A stretch of 32,483 nucleotides of DNA from an uncultured Ruminococcus sp. (GTDB taxonomy: Bacteria; Bacillota; Clostridia; Oscillospirales; Acutalibacteraceae). Below the pieces are notes generated by a model. The model made no database searches. It saw nothing but the letters and a program-made list of their open reading frames with translations, and was not told the origin of the DNA. This document shows, piece after piece, positions 7,271 through 14,201 of this stretch. Position 1 is the first letter of the stretch. The number at the start of each line of letters is the position of its first letter. Both the position numbers and the translations under genes were made by a program. Location: assembly GCA_902767845.1 (NCBI GenBank), contig CACXIV010000015.1, forward strand, positions 1 to 32,483, given 5' to 3'.

Positions 7271-8011
7271 ATGGTAACCGCTATGCTATTTGCCGGAGGT
7301 ATCGGCGCCAGAATGAAGTCGTCCGACCTGCCCAAGCAGTTCTTGGAGGTCGGCGGAAAGCCTATCATAGTCCATACCATGGAGCATTTTTCAAAGCATT
7401 ATCTTGTTGACGGCATAGTGGTCGCCTGCAAGGAGGACTGGATAGATTACCTTGTGGAGCTTGTAAAGGATTTCGGCATAAAAAAGGTCAGGGCTATCGT
7501 GCCCGGCGGCGAGACCGGCTTTGCGTCTATCCACAACGGAGTTGTTGCCACCGCTCAGTTTTCAAAGGATCCGGGGGATATCATCCTGATATGCGACGGT
7601 GTCCGCCCGATGCTCTCCGAAAAGCTTATAACCGACTGCGTCGGGGAGACCCGTAAATTCGGGTCGGCGGTGCCGGTAACGCCGAGCATAGATTCGCTTT
7701 TGTACAGCACAGACGGCTCCACCTGCCGCAAAAGCTACGACAGAAATACGATGTATATAACTCAGGCTCCGCAGGGCTATACTATGGAAAAGATACTCTG
7801 GGCGCATGACGAGGCGGAAAAGCGCGGTATCACCAACCCCATATCCTCGAGCGAGCTGTTTATCGAGCTGGGCGAGAGCGTCCATATTTTCAGGGGAGAG
7901 AGGTTCAATATCAAGGTCACGACCCCCGAGGATCTTATCACGCTGAGATCGCAGTTTTACTATGAGAACTACAAAAAATTCGCTAAGGAAGAGTTGAAGT
8001 ATGGATTATAA
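7271..8011 (+). CDS. IspD/TarI-family cytidylyltransferase (candidate pentulose/pentitol-phosphate type)
   Basis: 246 residues from ATG 7271, which follows CGGAGGA by 8 bases; an in-frame TTG at 7199 overlaps the promoter and is rejected. It transfers CMP from CTP to a sugar- or polyol-phosphate. Visible motifs are the nucleotide loop LFAGGIGARM (6-15), KQFLEVGGKPII (22-33), and IKVTTPEDL near the end. It departs from canonical IspD/TarI: the HDAARP motif reads CDGVRP, and the middle is PSIDSLLYSTDG. It overlaps the following SDR gene by 11 bases. That pairing resembles the pneumococcal CDP-arabinitol genes abp1-abp2, where, as I recall, xylulose-5-phosphate is cytidylylated and then reduced. 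The substrate is inferred. MEP-pathway IspD is less likely given the neighbours. Confidence 0.8.
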   Translation: MVTAMLFAGGIGARMKSSDLPKQFLEVGGKPIIVHTMEHFSKHYLVDGIVVACKEDWIDYLVELVKDFGIKKVRAIVPGGETGFASIHNGVVATAQFSKDPGDIILICDGVRPMLSEKLITDCVGETRKFGSAVPVTPSIDSLLYSTDGSTCRKSYDRNTMYITQAPQGYTMEKILWAHDEAEKRGITNPISSSELFIELGESVHIFRGERFNIKVTTPEDLITLRSQFYYENYKKFAKEELKYGL

Positions 8012-9089
8012 GGTCAAGGACAATATTTTGAGCTCGGTTTATTCGGACGTGCTCGAGCTCGCAGGGGCGGAGTTTGTCGATTGGGACTTGCTTAAAAACC
8101 AAACCGTACTGATCACGGGTGCGAACGGCTTTATCAGCTCGCATATCGTGCTTTCCATGCTTTTGCGCAACGATCTGTACGGCGACGGAATAAAGGTCAT
8201 CGCCCTTGTCCGCAACAGGGACAGGGCGGAAGAAAAATTCGGAGCTCTCCTTCTCAGGGACGATCTTGAACTCTGCGTTCAGGATGTTTCCGATCCTATC
8301 GGGGCGGACAGGGCGGATTATGTCATCCACGCTGCCAGCCAGGCGAGCAATATACAGTTCGAGACCGACCCGGTCGGAACCATAAGCGCGAACCTCACGG
8401 GCACCGCGAGGGCGCTTGATTTCGCGCGCCGTTCAAACGCCAAGTCAACTCTTGTCGTGTCGAGCCTGAAGGTCTACGGACAGGTCTACGGCAGCAAGGG
8501 CTTTCTTTCGGAGGAGGACGAGGGCTACCTCGACTTCACCTCGTACAGGAACTGCTACGCCATGGGCAAGCGCGCCTCTGAAACGCTTGCCGCGAGCTAT
8601 ATTAAGGAATACGGAATGAACGTGAAGCTCTGCCGTCCGGCGTACATCTACGGCGCGAGCTCTCTTGACGACGACAGGGTCTGGGCTCAGTTTATCGCGA
8701 ACGTGGTAAAAAGGGAGGATATCCTTCTCAAATCAAACGGTGCCGCCAACCGCTCGTTCTGCTATGTGACCGATACGGCGGCTGCGATGCTCTGCGTGCT
8801 TTTGCGCGGAGAAAACGGTTTTCCGTACAATATCGCTTACGAAAAGTCCGACACCACGATAAGGGGCTTCGCGAGGGCGGCGTGCGAGGCGTTCCCCGAC
8901 AGGAAAATTGACCTCCGCTTTCAAAATCCGGATGATGAGCGCGAGCCCGAAACGCTCAAAACTCCGCTCTCTGCTGAGCCCGAGATACTCGACAGCACAA
9001 GGCTTAAAAAGCTCGGCTGGGTGCCCCGCGTTGATCTTAACGAGGGCATAAAAAGAGCGGTAAAAGTGCTTGAGGAGCGGTATCGTTAG
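8001..9089 (+). CDS. extended SDR (NAD-dependent epimerase/dehydratase family), candidate CDP-pentulose reductase
   Basis: 362 residues; the ATG at 8001 lies inside the end of the cytidylyltransferase gene (11-base overlap). The Rossmann motif is TGANGFISSH at 39-48 (G40-x2-G43-x2-S46, with serine in place of the usual third glycine). The acidic/hydrophobic pair VIHAASQAS and the catalytic YxxxK (CYAMGKR) with upstream SSLKVYG mark an extended short-chain dehydrogenase of the dTDP-glucose dehydratase / UDP-sugar epimerase group. The C-terminus keeps the substrate-domain pattern (NIAYEKSDTTIRGFA, LKKLGWVPR). In this context it may reduce a CDP-pentulose to a CDP-pentitol. That role is inference from gene pairing; a nucleotide-sugar epimerase or dehydratase remains possible. 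Confidence 0.78.
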   Translation: MDYKVKDNILSSVYSDVLELAGAEFVDWDLLKNQTVLITGANGFISSHIVLSMLLRNDLYGDGIKVIALVRNRDRAEEKFGALLLRDDLELCVQDVSDPIGADRADYVIHAASQASNIQFETDPVGTISANLTGTARALDFARRSNAKSTLVVSSLKVYGQVYGSKGFLSEEDEGYLDFTSYRNCYAMGKRASETLAASYIKEYGMNVKLCRPAYIYGASSLDDDRVWAQFIANVVKREDILLKSNGAANRSFCYVTDTAAAMLCVLLRGENGFPYNIAYEKSDTTIRGFARAACEAFPDRKIDLRFQNPDDEREPETLKTPLSAEPEILDSTRLKKLGWVPRVDLNEGIKRAVKVLEERYR

Positions 9090-9139
9090 TTTAATATAAA
9101 CAGTGAATCTTTAAATTCGGTGATATTTTTCATCAAAAC

Positions 9140-9158
9140 CACAATCTATTGTGTTTTG
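9140..9158. promoter_or_regulatory. candidate operator, copy 2 (CACAAT-N2-ATTGTG)
   Basis: CACAATCTATTGTGTTTTG differs at one base from the copy at 7149-7167. The dyad (9140-9153) ends 6 bases upstream of the -35 element at 9160, so a bound protein would touch RNA polymerase. Confidence 0.55.
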
Positions 9159-9159
9159 G

Positions 9160-9189
9160 TTGACATTTTAACCGATAATATGATATTAT
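9160..9189 (+). promoter_or_regulatory. promoter of the second cytidylyltransferase operon
   Basis: TTGACA (9160-9165), an 18-base spacer and TATTAT (9184-9189). This begins a second unit that runs without obvious terminator through the polymerase gene to 13462. Confidence 0.65.
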
Positions 9190-9237
9190 ATTTACTGTGT
9201 ACGACTATATTTTTTCGGCATTTTACAGGAGTTTTTT

Positions 9238-9933
9238 ATGAATACAGCTATTATACTCGCAGGCGGCGTAGGCAGCCGGATGGGAGTGGACAGACCAAAG
9301 CAGTTTTTGATGGTTCAGGACAAGCCTATCATCTCTTACTGCCTTGATATTTTTCAAAAGCATGAGGAGATCGACGGCATTGTCGTTGTAGTCAGCGAGC
9401 AGTGGCAGGACTTTGTTGAGGAGTACGCCGAAAAGTGCGGCGTTACCAAGATAATGGGTTACGCTCCCGCGGGTCAGTCGCGCCAGCACTCGATCTATAA
9501 CGGCTTGAAGTGCATTGATAAAAACGTCCCCGACACCGACATCGTTATCGTCCACGACGCGGCGCGTCCGCTCGTATCCGACCGAATAATCTCCGACTGC
9601 ATCAAGGGCGCGACCGATTACGACGGCGCTATGCCCGTTATCTCCGTTAAGGACACCGTGTATCAGAGCAAGGACGGTCAGGAGATCGGATGTCTGCTCA
9701 AAAGAAGCGAGCTTTTCGCGGGTCAGGCTCCCGAGAGCTTTAAATTCAGAAAATACTTTGACATACATAATCAGGTCACGGACGAGGAGATCGGCTCCAC
9801 CGCCGGCAGCTCCGAGATCGCTTACCGCCACGGCATGGAAGTCCGCATGGTAAAGGGAAGCGAGCGCAACCTGAAAATCACTACGATAGAGGATCTTGAG
9901 ACCTTTGAAACCATTTTGAAAGGTGATGCGTGA
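9238..9933 (+). CDS. IspD/TarI-family cytidylyltransferase (CDP-polyol synthesis)
   Basis: 231 residues, cytosolic, with AGGAG before the ATG at 9238. It carries the full canonical motif set: ILAGGVGSRMG (6-16), PKQFLMV, VHDAARPLV, VKDTVY and LKITTIEDLETF. The enzyme joins CMP to a polyol phosphate: ribitol-5-phosphate for TarI, or methylerythritol-4-phosphate for IspD. Its stop overlaps the start of a polyol-type dehydrogenase, and an epimerase and a TagF/TarL-like polymerase follow, so a TarI-like role in making CDP-ribitol or a similar donor is favoured. It is a distant paralogue of the gene at 7271-8011 and keeps the more standard active site. IspD cannot be fully excluded. Confidence 0.85.
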   Translation: MNTAIILAGGVGSRMGVDRPKQFLMVQDKPIISYCLDIFQKHEEIDGIVVVVSEQWQDFVEEYAEKCGVTKIMGYAPAGQSRQHSIYNGLKCIDKNVPDTDIVIVHDAARPLVSDRIISDCIKGATDYDGAMPVISVKDTVYQSKDGQEIGCLLKRSELFAGQAPESFKFRKYFDIHNQVTDEEIGSTAGSSEIAYRHGMEVRMVKGSERNLKITTIEDLETFETILKGDA

Positions 9934-10982
9934 TGGACACTATGAAGGCAAGAGTTTTAAGAAAAGTCGGAGAGCTCGAGTTCTGCGATTATCCCATGCC
10001 CGAGGTAAAGCCCGACGAGGTGCTTTTTAAGGTCAGGGCGTGCGGTATCTGCGGCTCGGATATCCCCAGGATCTTTGTTAACGGAACATATCACTTTCCC
10101 ACGATCCCCGGTCACGAGTTTTCCGGGGAGGTCGTCGGTGTAGGCGATGATAAAAATAAAGAGCTTATCGGCACAAGAGCCGCCGTTTTTCCGCTGATCC
10201 CCTGCAAAGAGTGCGAGAACTGCAACAACGGCGACTATGAGATGTGCAAATCCTACGACTACCTCGGCTCGCGCAGCGACGGAGCCTTCGCTGAATATGT
10301 AAGGGTACCGGTGTGGAACCTTGTTCCCATTCCCGACGGTCTCAGCTTTGAGGAGGCCGCCATGACCGAGCCCGCCGCGGTCGCTCTCCACGCGCTCAGA
10401 CGCGCTCAGATCGAGGTAGGCGACAACGTCGTAATCTTCGGACCCGGAACCATCGGCATGCTTATCGCTCAGTGGGCGAGAGCGTGGGGAGCAAGGGTTC
10501 TGCTCGTCGGCACCGACGCGAATAACTGGGACTTTATAGAGAGCCTCGGCTTTACCGAATACTGCAATTCCTCTCACGAGGATGCCATCGCGTGGGTAAA
10601 GGAAATGACCGGCGGAGTCGGAGCGGATATAGCCATAGAAGCGGTTGGCATAGCGCTTACCGCATGCAATTGTCTTGAGGCCGCGGCAAGCGGCGGCAAG
10701 GTGATCTTTGTAGGCAATCCCCACGGAGATTTCACCTTCCCCCAGAACACTTACTGGCAGATACTCAGAAAACAGCTCAGGATCTTCGGCACGTGGAATT
10801 CAAGCTACAGCGATACCCACAAGAGTGACTGGAACATGGTAGTTGACGCCATGGCAAGCGGAAAGATCGACGTTAAAAAGCTTATCACACATAAATTTGA
10901 CCTTGAGACCATGGACAGGGGACTCGAGATAATGAGGGACAATACCGAGTTCTTCGCAAAGATCATGGTAGTTAACGACTAA
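9933..10982 (+). CDS. zinc-dependent polyol-phosphate dehydrogenase (MDR family)
   Basis: 349 residues from ATG 9933, which overlaps the preceding TGA by one base (TGATG); AAAGGTG lies upstream. It is a medium-chain dehydrogenase of the sorbitol / galactitol-1-phosphate dehydrogenase group. The catalytic zinc site is C40 (GICGSD), H61 and E62 (PGHEFSG); the structural zinc site is the four-cysteine lobe CKECENCNNGDYEMC (about 91-105); the coenzyme loop is FGPGTIG. In this operon it may interconvert a pentulose 5-phosphate (ribulose or xylulose) and the matching pentitol phosphate used by the cytidylyltransferase, the role TarJ plays in Staphylococcus. It does not look like a close TarJ relative. 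The substrate is inferred. Confidence 0.85.
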   Translation: MDTMKARVLRKVGELEFCDYPMPEVKPDEVLFKVRACGICGSDIPRIFVNGTYHFPTIPGHEFSGEVVGVGDDKNKELIGTRAAVFPLIPCKECENCNNGDYEMCKSYDYLGSRSDGAFAEYVRVPVWNLVPIPDGLSFEEAAMTEPAAVALHALRRAQIEVGDNVVIFGPGTIGMLIAQWARAWGARVLLVGTDANNWDFIESLGFTEYCNSSHEDAIAWVKEMTGGVGADIAIEAVGIALTACNCLEAAASGGKVIFVGNPHGDFTFPQNTYWQILRKQLRIFGTWNSSYSDTHKSDWNMVVDAMASGKIDVKKLITHKFDLETMDRGLEIMRDNTEFFAKIMVVND

Positions 10983-10993
10983 GGAGCAAGACT

Positions 10994-11659
10994 ATGAGAG
11001 GAATGCTGTCTCCGTCTTTGATGTGCGCTGACGCGCTCAATCTTCAGTCAGAGCTTGAGGCTCTGGATAATTTAGGCGTAGATTATATCCACCTTGATTT
11101 TATGGACAACAAGTTTGTTCCGAATATCACGCTTGACGCAAACCTTATAAAGTCTGTAAAGGGCGTGCTCAAAAATATGAAACGCGATATCCACATCATG
11201 GCATATGAGCCGGTTCAGTATTTTGACCGAATGGACATCGGTGCCGGCGATATCGTCGCGGTACACTATGAGGCGTGCCCCGATCTTGCTGATGTGATCG
11301 CCGAGATCCGCAAAAGGAACGCTTCGCCGTTTATCGCCATCAGCCCCGATACCAAGCCCGAGGTGCTGCTCGATTATCTCGATATGATCGACGGCGTGCT
11401 CGTAATGACTGTTTATCCGGGGTTCGCCGGACGGCCTATCGTAGAGGGCAGCCTTGAAAAGCTCGCGGCGGTCCGCAGGCTGATAGATGAAAACGCCCCC
11501 GGGCTCCTGCTCGAGGTCGACGGTCATGTCAGCTGGGATCTTTGCAGGCAGATGCGCGAATGCGGCGCGGATATGTTCGTTGCCGGTTCCTCCTCGCTCT
11601 ATCAAAAGGGGCTTGAGCTCGAGGAAAGCGTCGCGCGCATGAATAAACTTGTTGAGTAA
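10994..11659 (+). CDS. ribulose-phosphate 3-epimerase-like protein
   Basis: 221 residues, TIM-barrel fold of the Rpe family, 11 bases after the dehydrogenase and preceded by AAGGAG. Rpe interconverts ribulose-5- and xylulose-5-phosphate. The metal and catalytic positions are present: YIHLDFMD (His and two Asp), DIHIMA (His), and LLEVDGH (Asp). Typical phosphate-loop features appear as VYPGFAGR and FVAGSSSLY. It is unusual in having DGH where Rpe has DGG, and MAYEP where LMxxxP is normal, so it may be a pathway-specific paralogue rather than the central-metabolism enzyme. It would supply the pentulose phosphate isomer needed by the neighbouring dehydrogenase and cytidylyltransferases (inference). 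Confidence 0.8.
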   Translation: MRGMLSPSLMCADALNLQSELEALDNLGVDYIHLDFMDNKFVPNITLDANLIKSVKGVLKNMKRDIHIMAYEPVQYFDRMDIGAGDIVAVHYEACPDLADVIAEIRKRNASPFIAISPDTKPEVLLDYLDMIDGVLVMTVYPGFAGRPIVEGSLEKLAAVRRLIDENAPGLLLEVDGHVSWDLCRQMRECGADMFVAGSSSLYQKGLELEESVARMNKLVE

Positions 11660-11683
11660 ACTCATTTATACCGAGGTGTTTTT

Positions 11684-13462
11684 GTGGAATACCAAATCCA
11701 GGTAAAAGAACTTATTATTGAAAAGAATAAAATGACCCTTACCGTTATGGGTTCGATCGCTGATCCGAGCATCAATTCTCACTTTTTGTCGAACCCCAAG
11801 CTCATTATGCACTTTGACAACGGCAAGGAGGACAGGCGTATCCCGTTCGTTCTCTCTAACGTAACTCATATCGACGGCAAGGTGTTTTTCTCGGGCATGT
11901 ATGTTTATTCGCTGAATTTCCTGTTCTGGAAAACGCGCAACAGCTACAAGCCGTTTAATATGTATTTCAACCTGAGCTTCGCGGATTTTTATGAGGAGAA
12001 GATCAACGTCGACCTCACTCCGGAGCTTTTGGAGACCGATGATAAAAACTACAGGCTCAAGATAAGGGGCAATTACTACGAGTTCTATCCCGACAGAAGA
12101 AAGATCGTTCATTCTCCGGCAGCGAGATTTTTTGTGGGTCTTTTTAACGGAATAGTAAAAACGATCGAGTTTATATTTGCCGTAGTAATGCTGCCGCTGT
12201 TTATTTTAGAGGCGCTGCTCAGGGTCACGGGAGTGCTGATCCTTCCCGCGAGATTCAATGACGAAAGCGTCATTAAGCGTTATATCGCTTATGTTTTCTG
12301 GCGCTTTTCAAGGGTTTCCACCACCGATCTCGCTCTGTGGAAGGTCAAGAGGTATATCTTCTGCCGCTGCTATGATTTTTATAAGATATTCAAGGTCAAA
12401 AACAACCGGATCACCTTTATTTCGCTCAGACGCGACGATCTTTCGGGAAACTTTGCCTTTGTTTACGACAAGCTAAAGGACGACAAAAGCCTCGATATCA
12501 ACTTCATCCTTAACGACCACACCATCACCGAGATGTCGTTTAAGGAGATCAGGCAGTTCACCAAGGCGTGCGCGACCAGCAAGGTCGTTATCCTCGACGA
12601 GTTCACGCCTCAGATTCATTATATAAACCTGCGCAGGGGAACGACTTTGTTCCAGCTCTGGCACGCGTGCGGAGCGTTCAAGACCTTCGGCTTCACCCGT
12701 CTTTCAAAGCCAAAGGGTTCGCCTCAGCCCACAAGGAATCACCGCAGCTACGACTACGTTACCGTCAGCTCGACCTACTGTAAAAAATGTCATTCCGAGG
12801 GCTTCGGTATCGCTACCGACAGGGTAGTGGCTACCGGTATCCCGAGAACCGACGTGTTCTTTGACGAGGATTACAAGCAGAAGGCGCGCGACAAGTTCTT
12901 TGAGGAGCATCCCGAGTTCTACGGCAAGAAGATAATCCTCTTCGCGCCGACGTTCAGAGGCATGGTCAAGGAGACCGCCTTCTACCCGACCGAGATGTTC
13001 GACATAAACGAGGTCTGCTCAAAGATCCCCGACGATTACGCGATAATCATAAAGCATCATCCCTTTGTTCAGGATGTCCAGCCTATCCCCGAAAAATACT
13101 CCGACAGGGTGATCGACCTCTCCGCGGACAACGAGCTCAACGATCTGCTCTTTGTCACCGACGTCATCATCACCGACTATTCGTCGCTTGTTTTCGAGGC
13201 GTCGCTGATCGACATCCCCATGATCTTCTATGTATTCGACCTCGAAAAATACATCAATGAGCGCGACTTCTACTTCGACTTCAAGCTTTATGCTCCCGGT
13301 AAGATCGTTTACTCTATCGAGCAGCTCATCGACGCGATAAACAAAGAGGACTACTGTACAGAGCGTATAGGTCCCTTTGCGGATATGTTCTTTGATTACC
13401 GCGACGGCAAGTCTACCGACAGGGTGGTCAGTCTGATTTACGATAATCTCAGAAAAAAATAA
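11684..13462 (+). CDS. CDP-polyol phosphotransferase (TagF/TarL-like poly(polyol phosphate) polymerase)
   Basis: 592 residues from GTG 11684, with GAGGTG 5 bases upstream. Residues 1-135 form a beta-rich accessory domain. Residues 148-190 are strongly hydrophobic and probably bind or span the membrane. Residues 235-590 are the CDP-glycerol glycerophosphotransferase domain (PF04464). Catalytic-type motifs are LFQLWHACGAFKTFG (His327), GIPRTDVFF, ILFAPTFRG, IIIKHHPF (His458/459) and IITDYSSLVFEAS. Such enzymes polymerise glycerol- or ribitol-phosphate from CDP donors onto lipid-linked acceptors at the cytoplasmic face, making teichoic acid or capsule. It closes an operon that could make a CDP-pentitol donor, so a pentitol donor is more likely than glycerol. 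No TagA, TagB or exporter genes are in view. Confidence 0.85.
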   Translation: MEYQIQVKELIIEKNKMTLTVMGSIADPSINSHFLSNPKLIMHFDNGKEDRRIPFVLSNVTHIDGKVFFSGMYVYSLNFLFWKTRNSYKPFNMYFNLSFADFYEEKINVDLTPELLETDDKNYRLKIRGNYYEFYPDRRKIVHSPAARFFVGLFNGIVKTIEFIFAVVMLPLFILEALLRVTGVLILPARFNDESVIKRYIAYVFWRFSRVSTTDLALWKVKRYIFCRCYDFYKIFKVKNNRITFISLRRDDLSGNFAFVYDKLKDDKSLDINFILNDHTITEMSFKEIRQFTKACATSKVVILDEFTPQIHYINLRRGTTLFQLWHACGAFKTFGFTRLSKPKGSPQPTRNHRSYDYVTVSSTYCKKCHSEGFGIATDRVVATGIPRTDVFFDEDYKQKARDKFFEEHPEFYGKKIILFAPTFRGMVKETAFYPTEMFDINEVCSKIPDDYAIIIKHHPFVQDVQPIPEKYSDRVIDLSADNELNDLLFVTDVIITDYSSLVFEASLIDIPMIFYVFDLEKYINERDFYFDFKLYAPGKIVYSIEQLIDAINKEDYCTERIGPFADMFFDYRDGKSTDRVVSLIYDNLRKK

Positions 13463-13469
13463 AAAACAC

Positions 13470-13498
13470 TTGACATTGTTTTGATTCTGATATATAAT
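13470..13498 (+). promoter_or_regulatory. consensus promoter of infC-rpmI-rplT
   Basis: TTGACA (13470-13475), a 17-base spacer and TATAAT (13493-13498): a perfect match to the sigma-A consensus, as expected for a highly expressed ribosomal operon. It starts 8 bases after the polymerase stop codon. Confidence 0.9.
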
Positions 13499-13504
13499 TA
13501 ACCG

Positions 13505-13626
13505 GTAAAATAAAGCAAAGCAGAAATGCTTTCACCTGTGGGGTACCGTCTGCACGGGTCAATACGGACTAAGCTATTAGTGTATTGTTATGCGGACGGA
13601 GTATTTCTGTCCGCATTATTATTTTT
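13505..13626 (+). promoter_or_regulatory. infC leader attenuator (L20-leader-like)
   Basis: Leader RNA with alternative folds. A 6-bp hairpin with a GAAA loop lies at 13517-13532. The segment TGCGGAC (13591-13597) can pair either with GTCCGCA (13609-13615) to form a terminator, or with GTCTGCA (13548-13554, one G-U) to form an antiterminator. In Bacillus the same operon is controlled by L20 binding its leader and promoting termination; I infer the same here. Covariation was not tested. Confidence 0.65.
13590..13626 (+). terminator. attenuator terminator upstream of infC
   Basis: ATGCGGAC (13590-13597) pairs perfectly with GTCCGCAT (13609-13616) and is followed by TATTATTTTT. It lies 28 bases upstream of the infC start, the correct place for transcriptional attenuation rather than end-of-gene termination. 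Confidence 0.75.
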
Positions 13627-13653
13627 CATTCAGTGCTTTGGAGGTGCTTAACA

Positions 13654-14178
13654 ATCGGCAAGAAGGATAACAACATTCAGATCAACGAAGAAATCCGTGA
13701 CGCGGAGCTGAGAGTAATCGGTTCCGACGGCCAACAGCTCGGTATCATGTCCGCGAAACAAGCTCTCGAGATATCAGAGCAGAAAAATCTTGACCTGGTC
13801 AAGATCGCTCCGCAGAGCAAGCCGCCCGTGTGCAAGATCATGGACTACGGAAAATATCGCTTTGAACAGTCAAAAAGGGAAAAGGAAGCCAGAAAAAATC
13901 AGCATATCGTCGATATAAAGGAAGTTCGCCTTTCGCTCAATATCGATACGCATGATTTTAACACTAAGCTGAACAACGCCCTAAAGTTCATCAAGCACGG
14001 CGATAAGGTAAAGGTTTCCATCCGCTTCCGCGGAAGGGAAATGGGACATCCCGAAATCGGACTTGAGACCATGAAGCGTTTTGCCGAGGCATGCTCGGAG
14101 GTCGCGGTTGTCGAAAAGCCCGCTAAGCTTGAAGGCCGCAATATGCTTATGTTTCTTGCGCCAAAGCCGAATAAGTAA
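13654..14178 (+). CDS. infC: translation initiation factor IF-3 (ATC start)
   Basis: 174 residues with the normal two-domain IF3 layout. The N-domain has INEEIRDAELRVIG and the QLGIMSAKQAL stretch. A lysine-rich linker follows (SKREKEARKNQ). The C-domain has VDIKEVRLSLNIDTHDF, VKVSIRFRGREMGHPE and GRNMLMFLAPK. IF3 binds the 30S subunit, blocks premature subunit joining and rejects non-standard start codons. The best start is ATC at 13654, 9 bases after GGAGG (13640-13644). An in-frame GTG at 13633 would put the Shine-Dalgarno inside the gene, and no ATG fits. Use of a rare AUU/AUC start is known for infC in other bacteria and allows IF3 to repress its own translation. Confidence 0.95.
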   Translation: MGKKDNNIQINEEIRDAELRVIGSDGQQLGIMSAKQALEISEQKNLDLVKIAPQSKPPVCKIMDYGKYRFEQSKREKEARKNQHIVDIKEVRLSLNIDTHDFNTKLNNALKFIKHGDKVKVSIRFRGREMGHPEIGLETMKRFAEACSEVAVVEKPAKLEGRNMLMFLAPKPNK

Positions 14179-14201
14179 TCAATTCAAGGGAGGATATAAA
14201 A

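Noticed and set aside
9223-9831. 202-codon minus-strand open frame opposite the second cytidylyltransferase
   Set aside because: Shadow of the plus-strand gene, which has promoter, ribosome binding site and all family motifs.
9238-9933. Assignment as ispD of the MEP isoprenoid pathway
   Set aside because: Motifs cannot separate IspD from TarI by eye, but the operon with a polyol dehydrogenase and a TagF/TarL-like polymerase favours polyol activation, so no ispD symbol was given.
9957-10724. 255-codon minus-strand open frame opposite the zinc dehydrogenase
   Set aside because: Shadow frame; the plus-strand gene has complete zinc and coenzyme motifs.
13585-13653. N-terminal extension of IF3 from an upstream start
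   Set aside because: It would translate through the attenuator terminator and Shine-Dalgarno, and the extra residues are not IF3-like.
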